Below the pieces are notes generated by a model. That model was not told the DNA's origin, made no database searches, and worked only from the letters and a program-made list of their open reading frames with translations. Source: Verrucomicrobiales bacterium (lineage in GTDB: Bacteria; Verrucomicrobiota; Verrucomicrobiia; Limisphaerales; CANJXF01). From it: DNA of 58,453 nt. Positions within the stretch are counted from its first letter, which is position 1. The number at the start of each line of letters is the position of its first letter. Below are positions 36,486 through 46,754 of the stretch, in pieces. Location of the stretch: NCBI GenBank assembly GCA_947478865.1, contig CANJXF010000026.1:1-58453 (forward strand), read 5' to 3'. The translations under genes were made by a program, and so were the position numbers.

Positions 36486-39400
36486 TCAGGGCAGAAGAAT
36501 CAACCGATAGAATCGCGCGGTCTGGGCCGTAGAGGCCGTTGAATCGGTAAATGTCGTTATCGCACCAATGGCCGTTATCGGAGATCCGGGTGGAACGCTG
36601 CTCCAAAAAATGAGGTCGGTTGAAAACTGGAAATCATAGTTCCTTCCAATAATTGTATTTGCGTCGATATGGAATCCAGTCCCGTCCAACGTTCCTGCAC
36701 CGACGAAGGTGGGCGGGATTGCTGCACCTTCCGTGACGAGAACACTGTAGGTGATGTCATTCGTCGGCAAGAATCCATAGACACCCAGATAATATCGCCC
36801 TGCGGCTGGGAAATTGACCGTGACCACCTCGTCGTTGGTCCCGCCAAGGTTGCTCGTGTAATCGTAATTATTCTGATCTGGCAGCGCCCCGCGCCGAACC
36901 ACCAGATCCACGTCATTACTCAAGTTAAAGAGCTTGAACTCAATGGAGCTGATGGCATTCGACAGGTCGTATTGATAATACTGAATGGTCCGGGAGATCG
37001 GAAGATTCGTTGGACCATAGGGAACCATGTTCTGCAAGGGAGTAACGTTGAATAGATTGTTCGTTTCATCAAACGTCACCGTCAGCGTAAATACATTCGT
37101 CTGCGCAGCGCTGACGTTTTTAACTCCGAGATAATACCGACCTCCGGGCTCGAGGTAAGGGAACGAATCCGTCGCAAGAATATTTGTCCCATTCACCGTG
37201 GAACTCAGGAGGGTCAAGTCGCCGAGGGCGGAATTTCCGATCGGAAGCTGCGAATCATTAAACAGGAGGTTCAGCGGACCGCCGCCGCTGACCAATACGT
37301 TCGTGGCACGGGTTGCGGAAATAGGCACGTCAATGATGAAGTAAATAATTTCAGCACCAGAAACAATGTTAGTGATCGTAAGCCCGTTCGTAATCGTGGT
37401 CGCCACGGCGTTGGTTGAGGCGAAGGTCAATTGCAATTGCCAGCTCAAGACCTGTCCGCCGAGCGATGCTCCGGCGCGACTGTCCCAGATTTCGAGTTTC
37501 CAATCGCCTTTGGCATTTTCGCCGATGAGCGTGGTGAGCGATTCTTCCGGGAGGAAATAGTTCGGGTCGCCACCTTCGGTCAATTCAAGCGAATCGATCA
37601 GCACTCCAGGATCAAGCCCGGTGATGTCAAACTTCGTTCCGCTCGTTGGCGCAGCAAATGTGGTGGAATGAACGATCCACGCGGGGACTCCGATAAAGTC
37701 ATTCGTGAATACTCCATCCAAGGAAACCTTAGCCATCGCCAGGTTGTTCGTCTCAGACCGATATGCGAACGACAAATTGTAAAGTTTACCCTGGGTGGTG
37801 GGAAGGGTTCGAGAAATGCCCCCTGTGCCAAGGCTAAGGAAGTTCGTTCCACGATGAGCTCGTGTCAGATCGCCAATCACATCGACGGTATTTGTGGTGA
37901 CCGTCCAATTGTCCACGTTTGCAGAGTAATTTCCTGGCAGATCATTTTCAAATCCGCTCGAGTCAAACGTCAATCGTGAGCCCGGTGGATTGGTGGCAAA
38001 CGGCGGGATGGCAAATTTAATCGGCACGAGAGCCAGATTGGTGTTCTCGGAGAATGTGGCGTAGATCAAAGCGCCGCTGACGATTTCCGCGGTGTACTGC
38101 CATCTCGTACTCAAATCGATATTTCCACCTTCATTGATGACAATAACAACGCTTGTATCTACTCCGGGTCCGAATGGGACCGAAAACTTCCCGCTATTGC
38201 TGACCAATCCAGAATCGAAAATCAACAAGCCATCGTAGTAAACGTGCATTGAATCTGGAACCAGGAAGAATTCGTAATCAATGTTCACTATTCCCTGATT
38301 CAACGCTGCGGGGATTACGTTCGTGCTCGCCGAAGCATCACCGTCACTGGCAGAGGATGAGTTTGTGGTGAAGGAACTGTAGCCATAACCATTGGTGGTA
38401 ATCCCGCCTCGGTTTTCGGCAAGTAGAACCCTCGTGCCGGATGGGCTGACGAGATGCATTACGAGGTCAGAAACTCTGGGATGATCAATATGAACGCCCA
38501 CCTCTACTCCTGCGACGAGTGAATCCCGGTCCACGTGAATGATGGAATTCGTGACGGCATCATCGACGGCCGGGGTGGGTCCACGGGATACATAGGTCTG
38601 CACCGAAGCGGCGCTCAGGCTTACCTCGAAGCGAACAAACCCACGCACCGTCACCGCACTCGAACCATCGTTGAATAACCGAAGCGTGTATCGCCCCGGC
38701 GTAAGGGGTGGAGTGTCACTCGCATCGACCGTTAAGGTATCTCCCGGCGGCGCGATCAGTTTTCCCTTGTCAACATAAGGGGACCGCGTTGGGAAGGCCA
38801 AACCGCGACGGATGACGGTGTCGATGGCCCCTTCCTTCGGAGAAATGGAGATGATCATGTTCGTTGCATTTTGTGGGACAACGAAATTCAAACCTCTTGA
38901 TTGGCCAGCAGGAATCGAGATGGGCGAAATGCTAAATCCAAACCCGTTGTTCAGCTGATTGGTTTCCAGGGCGCGTTCCAGGAAAATTGAAATGGCATCC
39001 ACCCGACCCGTTGCATTCACCGCATTATCTTCCATCGTATAGATCCACGCACCGACACCCTCTTTGCCGATAAAACTCAAGAGACTGCCCGGACCTTCAC
39101 TCTTTCGGGAGCCGACAACGTCGGGCAACGTGCTATCGTCATAGATGCCGGTGAAAGTTCCCGACTCCTGCCCATCCGGAAATGCGATCGTTTCCGGAAA
39201 GCTATGGTTATGGAGAACGGCGAAATCCTGCTCGTGAGTCAAGGTTCCAATCAAATCTCCCAGTCGTTCATGAGTAAAGGTATTGGTGACAATCACTCGA
39301 CCAACGGTAATCGGCGCGGTGGCAAAGGCGATATAAGGCACCCCACCCGGCTTTTCGGGCGAACCATCAGGGATTTCTACCCCCGTAATCGGCACTCCGC

Positions 39401-42400
39401 TCACGATCAGGTTGCCGTTCCCGTCGTCCTGGCTGAATGGGTTCTGACTGGCGACTCCGAAAAAGCTGAATTCGGCCGCCTGCTGATCCTCTGATTTTAT
39501 GCCGACGTAATAAACGGCAGACGCCGGACCGTTGGTAAAGACAACCAATTCCTGTCCACCCCGGCGGCGAGATTTAGTGGAATTGGCGATGACCGTTGCA
39601 TCCAAATTGGTCAGCCCGGCTTCGGTTGACACATACATGTCAATATCAGCCTCCACGTTGCGGCGGCTATTCGGAGACACGTTAGTCGTGCCGGATAAAT
39701 TTGGCGGAAGAAACGTGAGGAAAGCAATATATTGAAAATTGCTCGGGTTATTCAGAACGTAAAAATTCCATTGATTGGTTGCGCCGTTGGATAGAACGCT
39801 GACGTTTGTGGCCAGCAGAGGTGAATTCGCACCCACCCGTTGGTCAAACAGCGGAACGCCATTTGTGATCACCGTGACAAAAGCATTTGGATCTGCCGGC
39901 GTTGGAGGAACTGAGGGCGTTACTTGAATTGGCGCAGTTTCAGTCAGATCACCGCTCGATATCACCAATGCGTAATCCTGCACGATGCCGTTGGTATGTC
40001 CGGTGACGGCATTCACGTTGACCCGGCGGGCCTTCACCGAAACCTCGTAGCTGGTAGCGAGAGGTCCATTGATATAGACGTTCTCGACATTGTTCACGAC
40101 GTCGCGAACCAATTCGATATCGGCGGTCAAATTGGTGCTTGCCTCAATGGCATCGGTAAATTCATTTCCACCCGGAAAATTATTTCCAACATAAACATTG
40201 GTCACGGGCCCATTTTCATTCGAGCCGATCGCCGTAACAATCAGATCGAGATCATTGACCAGCTTGACACCCACGGTCGGATTTCCCGGCGGATCGGTCC
40301 AGACCAAGGTGATGCGCAACGGGACATTCGTGTTCGCGACAGTCACGTTGCGGGTATGAACGTCGCCCGTGGCGAGCGCCTCAGTGGTGCTTTGGTCGAA
40401 CATCTGAATGGGCCACTTGTTCGTATCCGGCTCTGAAAAAAGAATCTCTGGAATGGTGCGGGTCAGGTTCGGCAGGCCCCATCCTTGAATGTTCAAGCTG
40501 CGCCGGACCTTCAAATAATCCGGACCTTCCGAATGCGCGCTGTTGATCAGCAAGGCTTTCATCATCGCCGGGCTGTTGGTGCGACGACGTCCGTCATCAG
40601 GTAATTTTTGTTCGAAGAATTCCTGCATCAAAGCCAGCATGCCCGAAATGGCCGGGGCTGCCATGCTGGTTCCGCTTTCGAAGATGTAATTCGTCCCAAG
40701 GCCATCATTTAACTTCTTCAGCTCGGTGAAATAATTTCCCAAATCGTTCGTGGTGGTAACCACCGTTCTCAAATCATAGCTGACCTCAACACTATTCGTG
40801 TTGACGATGTCGTAGTAAACGAGTCCTCGTAAAAACTTCGCGTCACCTTCATTGATCAGCACGTAATTGGCGCCCGCCAGATTTCCCGGCGTGGTTGATG
40901 GAGTAGGAGCGGCACCGACATAAATGTTCAAAGGCGGAAACGGCGAGGGCGAGTTGGCATTTGCCTGCGTTTCAATGCTGAAGGCAATGGCCCTTCCCTG
41001 ACCGCACGGATCGTCGGGAACGAAGACAAGAAAGCTATTGGTCGCTCCGGCATTCACCACCACGTTTGCAAATCCCTGGGCGCTGAAATTGGTGGTGGAG
41101 TAATACGCGGCTTCGTCGAATTGGCGCGAGCGGGTGGACACGATAAATGTCCCCGGCGCAACCACGTCTGGTTTGAATCGGCCATAGGTTCCTTCGATGC
41201 TGGCCCCGACATTTCCACGGCTCGAGAAGGATGCAACCTGGTTCGAGCTATCGGTGAGTCCGAGAAATTCCTGATTGGTTCCAATCACGCAGGAACGATT
41301 TGGGCGAATAATCTCGTTGGTAATATTTCGGAAATTCTCGAGAGCCCCGACGGAAATTACATTCTTCGCGGTGGCCGGCGACAGAACGGGTGGAGTGCCG
41401 CCTTCGCCCGAATTATTGCCGCGACCGCTGTTGCCCGCCGCAAAAACATAGATCATCGGCTGTGAGCCGGTCATACCTGGAATCGCATCGCGCACAGCCA
41501 TGTCATAGTTGGCCGCCGCAGCGTTGTAAGAACCGGCACCATAGACCCAGCTGTTATTTGAAATCAGAGGTGATTGGCGATTGAGCGTGACGTAGTTGGT
41601 TCGCGCCGCAATTTCCTGAACTTCGGAATCGGAAAACCCGCCGAAAATGTTCATTGAAAGGATCTGGATGGCCTCTCCCTTGCCGCGATAACCCGCGTTC
41701 GTCACTGATCCCGAAACTTTACCGCCATCGGGCTCATTAGGCGGGCCGCTGCTCCCGATAATTCCTGCCACGTGGGTTCCGTGTCCTTCCGTGTCGGTTA
41801 TCCCAACTCCGGCGAGCGGAAAAATTCTTCCCGCTAAGTCCGGGTGTCCATTGTCGATCGTCGTGTCGTTCACATTCACGTAAACGTTGGCGCCCGTCAG
41901 CCCTTGATAATTTGTCGTGCCGGTCAATGTATCCGCCGCCACACCGAGGCGAACCCGAGTTAAATCGTTCATCAGAACCCGATCGTAATAAGGCTCAATG
42001 GCCTGCACGGGCGCGAGGTTAGCCAGCGCCACGAGATCGCCGAAGGCGACAACCAGGGTCGGACCGAATGGCGAACCCTTCGGATCATCGTTGACGACGG
42101 TGGCATTTCCTTTGAGTGCTTCCAGGACGGTTTCGCGTTGTCCCGGGAACAGGGTTAGGCGAACAAATCGATCCAGCGGAAGAACTTCATTCTTCACCGC
42201 CATCTCGATCAATTCGGTGTCCAGCTTGTAGTAAGGTTGCCACGGCAAAATCGAGCGCACCCCTTTGTTGGCGGCGAGCACTTTCGCATCGCCCGCCGAC
42301 ATGCGAACAAGGTAGGCGTTGTTTGGAACATAGGAGACAATCTCAGCGTTTGCCTCGCGCAAATCCGCGCGGAACAACTCGGTGATCACGCCGCGGGCTT

Positions 42401-42800
42401 GAACGATGTAACTGCCTGGATCGCCTTTTGCCCGGAGATGTGCAGGAATGTTCACCCCTTCGGCGCTGGTATCAATCAACGCGTTGGGCAACACAATCGA
42501 CTGGTCTGAGCGCACCCATTGGTCGATGGTTTTGGAAGCATTCGTCAGCCGGTAAGGATAGAGCGATGGCGGGTTGCTGGCGGCCGAATTTGTTTGCAGA
42601 TCCGGCAATGGTTTCTTTGCGGAAACAGAGCCGTTTGAACCTCCATCTTGCCGGGCCACACTGTTTTTGTCTGGCGCGACCGAAGTTTGTTGTTCCCGGG
42701 CGGCACGGCGCGCCGCGCTGCGATTCTCTCCAAGCCGCCAGAAATAGGCCGCCGCAATGAAGAGCAGAATGCTCAGTAAAAACCAGGATCGAGATCTCAT
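36486..42800 (-). CDS. Giant secreted subtilase (S8) with P and PPC-type domains
   Basis: A 2104-residue exported protease. It has an N-terminal hydrophobic segment (WFLLSILLFIAAAYFW). The catalytic triad is Asp in NDTTIDNGHPDL near residue 310, His in EGHGTHVAGII near 340, and Ser in ESGTSMAAPAISGM near 709. The rest is beta-rich: a proprotein-convertase P domain near 1410-1560 (SDLVMHLVSPSGTRVLL), another P-like end near 1775 (WKLEIWDSRAGASLGGQVLS), PPC-like segments near 1888 and 2000 (RYYLGV), and the phylum C-terminal module ending RFYRLILLP. It lies 120 bases after the Verru_Chthon-like cassette; it may be a cargo of that secretion machinery. Confidence 0.85.
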   Translation of the reverse strand: MRSRSWFLLSILLFIAAAYFWRLGENRSAARRAAREQQTSVAPDKNSVARQDGGSNGSVSAKKPLPDLQTNSAASNPPSLYPYRLTNASKTIDQWVRSDQSIVLPNALIDTSAEGVNIPAHLRAKGDPGSYIVQARGVITELFRADLREANAEIVSYVPNNAYLVRMSAGDAKVLAANKGVRSILPWQPYYKLDTELIEMAVKNEVLPLDRFVRLTLFPGQRETVLEALKGNATVVNDDPKGSPFGPTLVVAFGDLVALANLAPVQAIEPYYDRVLMNDLTRVRLGVAADTLTGTTNYQGLTGANVYVNVNDTTIDNGHPDLAGRIFPLAGVGITDTEGHGTHVAGIIGSSGPPNEPDGGKVSGSVTNAGYRGKGEAIQILSMNIFGGFSDSEVQEIAARTNYVTLNRQSPLISNNSWVYGAGSYNAAAANYDMAVRDAIPGMTGSQPMIYVFAAGNSGRGNNSGEGGTPPVLSPATAKNVISVGALENFRNITNEIIRPNRSCVIGTNQEFLGLTDSSNQVASFSSRGNVGASIEGTYGRFKPDVVAPGTFIVSTRSRQFDEAAYYSTTNFSAQGFANVVVNAGATNSFLVFVPDDPCGQGRAIAFSIETQANANSPSPFPPLNIYVGAAPTPSTTPGNLAGANYVLINEGDAKFLRGLVYYDIVNTNSVEVSYDLRTVVTTTNDLGNYFTELKKLNDGLGTNYIFESGTSMAAPAISGMLALMQEFFEQKLPDDGRRRTNSPAMMKALLINSAHSEGPDYLKVRRSLNIQGWGLPNLTRTIPEILFSEPDTNKWPIQMFDQSTTEALATGDVHTRNVTVANTNVPLRITLVWTDPPGNPTVGVKLVNDLDLIVTAIGSNENGPVTNVYVGNNFPGGNEFTDAIEASTNLTADIELVRDVVNNVENVYINGPLATSYEVSVKARRVNVNAVTGHTNGIVQDYALVISSGDLTETAPIQVTPSVPPTPADPNAFVTVITNGVPLFDQRVGANSPLLATNVSVLSNGATNQWNFYVLNNPSNFQYIAFLTFLPPNLSGTTNVSPNSRRNVEADIDMYVSTEAGLTNLDATVIANSTKSRRRGGQELVVFTNGPASAVYYVGIKSEDQQAAEFSFFGVASQNPFSQDDGNGNLIVSGVPITGVEIPDGSPEKPGGVPYIAFATAPITVGRVIVTNTFTHERLGDLIGTLTHEQDFAVLHNHSFPETIAFPDGQESGTFTGIYDDSTLPDVVGSRKSEGPGSLLSFIGKEGVGAWIYTMEDNAVNATGRVDAISIFLERALETNQLNNGFGFSISPISIPAGQSRGLNFVVPQNATNMIISISPKEGAIDTVIRRGLAFPTRSPYVDKGKLIAPPGDTLTVDASDTPPLTPGRYTLRLFNDGSSAVTVRGFVRFEVSLSAASVQTYVSRGPTPAVDDAVTNSIIHVDRDSLVAGVEVGVHIDHPRVSDLVMHLVSPSGTRVLLAENRGGITTNGYGYSSFTTNSSSASDGDASASTNVIPAALNQGIVNIDYEFFLVPDSMHVYYDGLLIFDSGLVSNSGKFSVPFGPGVDTSVVIVINEGGNIDLSTRWQYTAEIVSGALIYATFSENTNLALVPIKFAIPPFATNPPGSRLTFDSSGFENDLPGNYSANVDNWTVTTNTVDVIGDLTRAHRGTNFLSLGTGGISRTLPTTQGKLYNLSFAYRSETNNLAMAKVSLDGVFTNDFIGVPAWIVHSTTFAAPTSGTKFDITGLDPGVLIDSLELTEGGDPNYFLPEESLTTLIGENAKGDWKLEIWDSRAGASLGGQVLSWQLQLTFASTNAVATTITNGLTITNIVSGAEIIYFIIDVPISATRATNVLVSGGGPLNLLFNDSQLPIGNSALGDLTLLSSTVNGTNILATDSFPYLEPGGRYYLGVKNVSAAQTNVFTLTVTFDETNNLFNVTPLQNMVPYGPTNLPISRTIQYYQYDLSNAISSIEFKLFNLSNDVDLVVRRGALPDQNNYDYTSNLGGTNDEVVTVNFPAAGRYYLGVYGFLPTNDITYSVLVTEGAAIPPTFVGAGTLDGTGFHIDANTIIGRNYDFQFSTDLIFWSSVPPGSPITAIGAITTFTDSTASTAQTARFYRLILLP

Positions 42801-42811
42801 ACGATTACAGG

Positions 42812-42829
42812 GCCAGCCAACAGGCTGGC
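42812..42829 (-). other. Hairpin between cassette and subtilase gene
   Basis: A perfect 7-bp stem with a 4-base loop sits 11 bases before the subtilase start codon on the minus strand. No T-run follows on that strand. It could be a 5' leader structure or a weak attenuator; whether the subtilase shares the cassette transcript depends on this. Confidence 0.3.
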
Positions 42830-42920
42830 GAAAATAAATTTTGGAACGCTCAACCTGAGACGAGCACGGTCAGCGACTGGAGCTGGTTTCTGGCCGGTTG
42901 GCCTTAGTTTTCGTTCCATT

Positions 42921-45900
42921 TTAGTCCGCAGGTAAAATATTGTAGCTTTCGATCACTGCTTTCGGATTTTGCACCGTGCCCTCCACGCGCAAAACAGTGC
43001 GCGTCACCACTTCGCCCGTGATCTGATAATTGGTGCAGAGCCCGAACAAATTCTTGTCCGGCAGATTCAAGACCAACGAATTATTCGCCGGCTTCAATGA
43101 TTGTCCGTAGCAATAGACCACGAACCGCGGCTCGCCTAGCTTGAGCAACGACATGAGCTGCTGCGGAATCCGCTCATACGCTTCATCCGTCACACCGAAT
43201 TTGCTCTGATTTTTTTGATCCGTGCTGTTGACCAAATTCAGGAAAGGCGAAGAAGTGATCACGCCAGTCGTTGGATTGACCGCAACGGACAAGCTCGGGG
43301 CGGCCAGGATTTCGCCAATCGATTCGAAAACTCCACTCGTTTTGTTCGTCCGCAACGAATTCAACTCTCCAATCAAATTCTTGAGAAAATCGCTGTTCGG
43401 CTGGACTACCACGCTCTCGAACTTCGGCGCCTGCAATTCAAATTGCTTTGCCTGACCATCCGGGATCGAGTTGCTCATCACAATCATTCCGCTCAACGCC
43501 GCCGACCATGAGGCAATGTTTTCCTGATTGACCGAGAGCAAGCCGCGCGCGGCATTGTCGTTCGCTGCGGTGGAGAACACATCCAGCAGCTTCCAGTCGT
43601 TCGTCGGGTGGGATTCGTGATGACCGGCCCATTTGAACCAGTCGTTCGTATTGATCGCCGCGGCTTTCAGATAAACCGTTTGCCAGGGTGTTCCACGGTG
43701 GACCCGTCCCAGCCAGCCGATGCTCGGGAATTTATTCGTCGGAAAATCCCAGTCATCCGACCAGCGCACCCGCGGATCTTTGACCCTCAGATCGTATTCA
43801 AAATTGCCTTCGGTCACCTGCCCGACCGAACCAGGCGCATGATTGCCACCCCAAGGGCGGTAGCGCGTGTTTAACTTCCCTAAATAAGTCTCGGGCGGCG
43901 GCCCAGAAGGAGGGATGCGCGGCTGAATAACAACTGCGTTCGTCTTATCCTTTAGGTCTCCCACGGTGTAATGAACCAGCGGATCGTTGACTTGCCAGGA
44001 GATGGTTTGATCCAGTTTGCGGGTCGGATTGAAAGGGGTTTGCATCGCCTTTGTCGTCGTCGCCGTCTGACTGGGCGAATAGATTCTGGCGAAGCCCATA
44101 AATTGACGGAAGTTGTCCACCGCCTGTTCCCGCTGCGGACCGGTAGGACTCGTTGGGCTGTAGCTGGACCACTCGGTCTCAGAAAGTTTCGGGTTGTCCA
44201 TCGATGCTAAAATCTGATTGCGCATACCCTCCGTTGGAACCGTGGTAAGCGTGCTTCCTCCAATCCGGTTCGTGCGCCACATATCTTCCACCAGTGAGAG
44301 GGCGGCTCCTGCGATGGGACTGTTGTAATCGGTCCCTAACAATTCCTTCGTGATATTAATGCTGGACTCCAGCCCATCCAGGTTTACGAAATCCACAATC
44401 TGCGGGTTGGCTGGATCCGAGGCATCCAGCAGGATAAAGACAACCTGGTTCGTCATGGCGATTGACCAATTCGGGCTGAAATACTCTGGAGTTGTCTCAA
44501 AAGTCAGGTTGACACCCAAGGGTTTAAAGGTCTTTGAACCAACCAAGTATTGAGAGTTGGTCAGGAAACTGAGGTTGGTTGCAATCGGCTGTTGAAATGA
44601 CCCTGAGCTTTTGGCTCCAGGCCATGGCTTATTCAGAACCAAAGGAACAGGCGTGGACATCCCCATGTTGAAGGCTTGGCCGCTGACCGGCAAAACAACC
44701 GTGCCAAGTTCATTGGTTAAAACGGCGGAAAACTTATTCGTCGCGAGCATCACGAGTTTATTCGTGTAGGAATTGAGATAAGAATTCCACGCCTCCAGAC
44801 CAAACACATTGGAGATGCCCAGCACCAGCATCTGATTCGTGGCATTCGGAGGCCCGGTGGGCGTCGCCTTTTTGATCTGCAAATTGCGCGCAACCTGCAC
44901 CGACGTTTGCATCACGAACTTGTTGAAACTCGGGAACCCCTTTTTCGCGCCGACAATGAATGGAACACCATGAACATTATCGTTCGCGCTCAAACTCGTC
45001 GCGTTACGATTGGTCCAGGTGTTGGCCAAAGCCCAGCTTGTAAACGTTGGGGAATTCACGGCAAAGGCTTGTCCTAGAATGTTCGTGTCGTAGCCGACAA
45101 TGTAATTCGTGCCGTTCAAAGTCGCGAACTGCGGGCGGAACACCGAAGGAAACCGGTTCGAGGAGGTCGCGTCGTAAACATTGGCGGCGAGCTGGAGGAG
45201 GCGATGCACCGGCGCGGTGTATTCGTTGGTCGGATAGATCTGGATATTGGTGTAACTGAAACCGGGGCGCACGAGATTCGCCCGGTTGTTGGTGTTAAAC
45301 ATGTAGAAGTTTGTCGTCACACCCGGAGTCACGACTTGCGCCACTAAATTATCCCGGAAAAGTCGTTCGGCGACGTTGGTGAAGAACTGCAACGGCGTCC
45401 ATGCCACAAAGTTGGTTGGAACCACGTTGAGCTTGGGATCGTTCACGTAGTTGATGTTGATCTTCCCCTTCACTTCCGGCTCGGAACCCATGCCCATCTG
45501 CTCAAGCAGGCGGGCAAACGTGTAGGTGTTGTAGGTGCTCTTGTTGGTCGCAGAGACCGCGCTGTTCAATCGATCCACGAAATTCAATGAAGTCTTTGTG
45601 GTGTCGAAGAGCTCCTGGGGCGTGAAGTAATTAAACTTGCTGTTGCTGCCGGGCCACGGTTGCCCGGTCAAGGTTAGGTCTGGATCGGTCACGTTGACGT
45701 AGGGGAAAACCAAAACCGGCCGGGTCGAATATCCGTCGACGATATCATTCTGGAAGGCGGCCTGACCAATTCCACCGAACAAGGTTGCCACGCTGGAGAG
45801 ATTTCCGTGATTCCGATTGTAGCGGTAGGCCAACAGGGAAACGGCATCGTCGAAAGCGATTCCACGATTGGGGTTCACCCCGGATGTCAGATCAGGAAAA

Positions 45901-46754
45901 TATTCGTAAGAGAGAGGCGGGACGTTGTTGGGATAAATGTTTGTGTTAAGGTCGGTGAGGAACGCGGCCAGGTTCAGCTCCCATGATCCAACCCCCTGAT
46001 TCTTAAGGAAACCGTCCGTTGGCATCGCCGCGTTGAGCCCGATGCTCCCCTTCGCGTAATTGTGAATGTGATTGATGTCCAGCGTCTTGCTGATCGGCAG
46101 ACCGAGAAAAAGATAGCGCCCGATGAATTTGTTATTCGGTCCGTGGGGCAGCTCCGGATTCTGGAGCACGCCAATCCACTCCGGCTCGCCGCGGAAGAGG
46201 TTGGAAACAATATTGTTGTTGCCATCGAGAACGGTATTTCCGGCTTCGTCCAGAACGGCGAGCAACCCATTGGTTTCAAAACGGTTGTTGCGGTTGTAGT
46301 CGAGGTAGAAACGGAAATCGAGCGGCGAAGCAGCGTTATTGTTGGTCTTCACGTAAACCGGCACGCGCGGGTCGTAAAACAAGTTGGCGATATTCCGAAT
46401 CTGGTCGTTGTTTCCTAGTGAACCGCCAGTGGTCGTTTTGTCGTAGTTAACGTTGTTCGTATCAACGAAGCCGATGCCGGTGTTGAATCCCAGCGGGTTA
46501 ATGAAATTCCGCGTTACCGTCAGGTCGTAGTTCAGCAAACTGTTGCGAGCCATCATCCGCGAGATCACTTCGGATTGAAAACGGGCCAAGGCAGCGTCGG
46601 CCATCAAACGGGAATCGGTCTGGTTGAGTGCGTTGCTGACGGCGGCGCGGTCGCGTCGGCTGACCGCAAGGAAGGCGACCGTCAGGAAGGTGATGACGGA
46701 AAGCATGATGAGCGTGATGACGAGGGCCACGCCGCGTTGTGACTGGAATTTCAT
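42921..46754 (-). CDS. Verru_Chthon cassette protein A-like, PilX-type N-terminus
   Basis: A 1277-residue Asn-rich exported protein beginning with a PilX-like prepilin segment, QRGVALVITLIMLSVITFLTV, rather than FTLIE. Size and position match the A protein of the four-gene Verru_Chthon cassette (TIGR02600, as remembered). The long head has many Asn-Asn runs (TNNNA, NRNNRFETN) and is probably surface-exposed. Its ATG overlaps the preceding gene's stop (ATGA), so it is translated with the C-type protein. Tip or scaffold function in a pseudopilus is plausible but unproven. Confidence 0.75.
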   Translation of the reverse strand: MKFQSQRGVALVITLIMLSVITFLTVAFLAVSRRDRAAVSNALNQTDSRLMADAALARFQSEVISRMMARNSLLNYDLTVTRNFINPLGFNTGIGFVDTNNVNYDKTTTGGSLGNNDQIRNIANLFYDPRVPVYVKTNNNAASPLDFRFYLDYNRNNRFETNGLLAVLDEAGNTVLDGNNNIVSNLFRGEPEWIGVLQNPELPHGPNNKFIGRYLFLGLPISKTLDINHIHNYAKGSIGLNAAMPTDGFLKNQGVGSWELNLAAFLTDLNTNIYPNNVPPLSYEYFPDLTSGVNPNRGIAFDDAVSLLAYRYNRNHGNLSSVATLFGGIGQAAFQNDIVDGYSTRPVLVFPYVNVTDPDLTLTGQPWPGSNSKFNYFTPQELFDTTKTSLNFVDRLNSAVSATNKSTYNTYTFARLLEQMGMGSEPEVKGKININYVNDPKLNVVPTNFVAWTPLQFFTNVAERLFRDNLVAQVVTPGVTTNFYMFNTNNRANLVRPGFSYTNIQIYPTNEYTAPVHRLLQLAANVYDATSSNRFPSVFRPQFATLNGTNYIVGYDTNILGQAFAVNSPTFTSWALANTWTNRNATSLSANDNVHGVPFIVGAKKGFPSFNKFVMQTSVQVARNLQIKKATPTGPPNATNQMLVLGISNVFGLEAWNSYLNSYTNKLVMLATNKFSAVLTNELGTVVLPVSGQAFNMGMSTPVPLVLNKPWPGAKSSGSFQQPIATNLSFLTNSQYLVGSKTFKPLGVNLTFETTPEYFSPNWSIAMTNQVVFILLDASDPANPQIVDFVNLDGLESSINITKELLGTDYNSPIAGAALSLVEDMWRTNRIGGSTLTTVPTEGMRNQILASMDNPKLSETEWSSYSPTSPTGPQREQAVDNFRQFMGFARIYSPSQTATTTKAMQTPFNPTRKLDQTISWQVNDPLVHYTVGDLKDKTNAVVIQPRIPPSGPPPETYLGKLNTRYRPWGGNHAPGSVGQVTEGNFEYDLRVKDPRVRWSDDWDFPTNKFPSIGWLGRVHRGTPWQTVYLKAAAINTNDWFKWAGHHESHPTNDWKLLDVFSTAANDNAARGLLSVNQENIASWSAALSGMIVMSNSIPDGQAKQFELQAPKFESVVVQPNSDFLKNLIGELNSLRTNKTSGVFESIGEILAAPSLSVAVNPTTGVITSSPFLNLVNSTDQKNQSKFGVTDEAYERIPQQLMSLLKLGEPRFVVYCYGQSLKPANNSLVLNLPDKNLFGLCTNYQITGEVVTRTVLRVEGTVQNPKAVIESYNILPAD

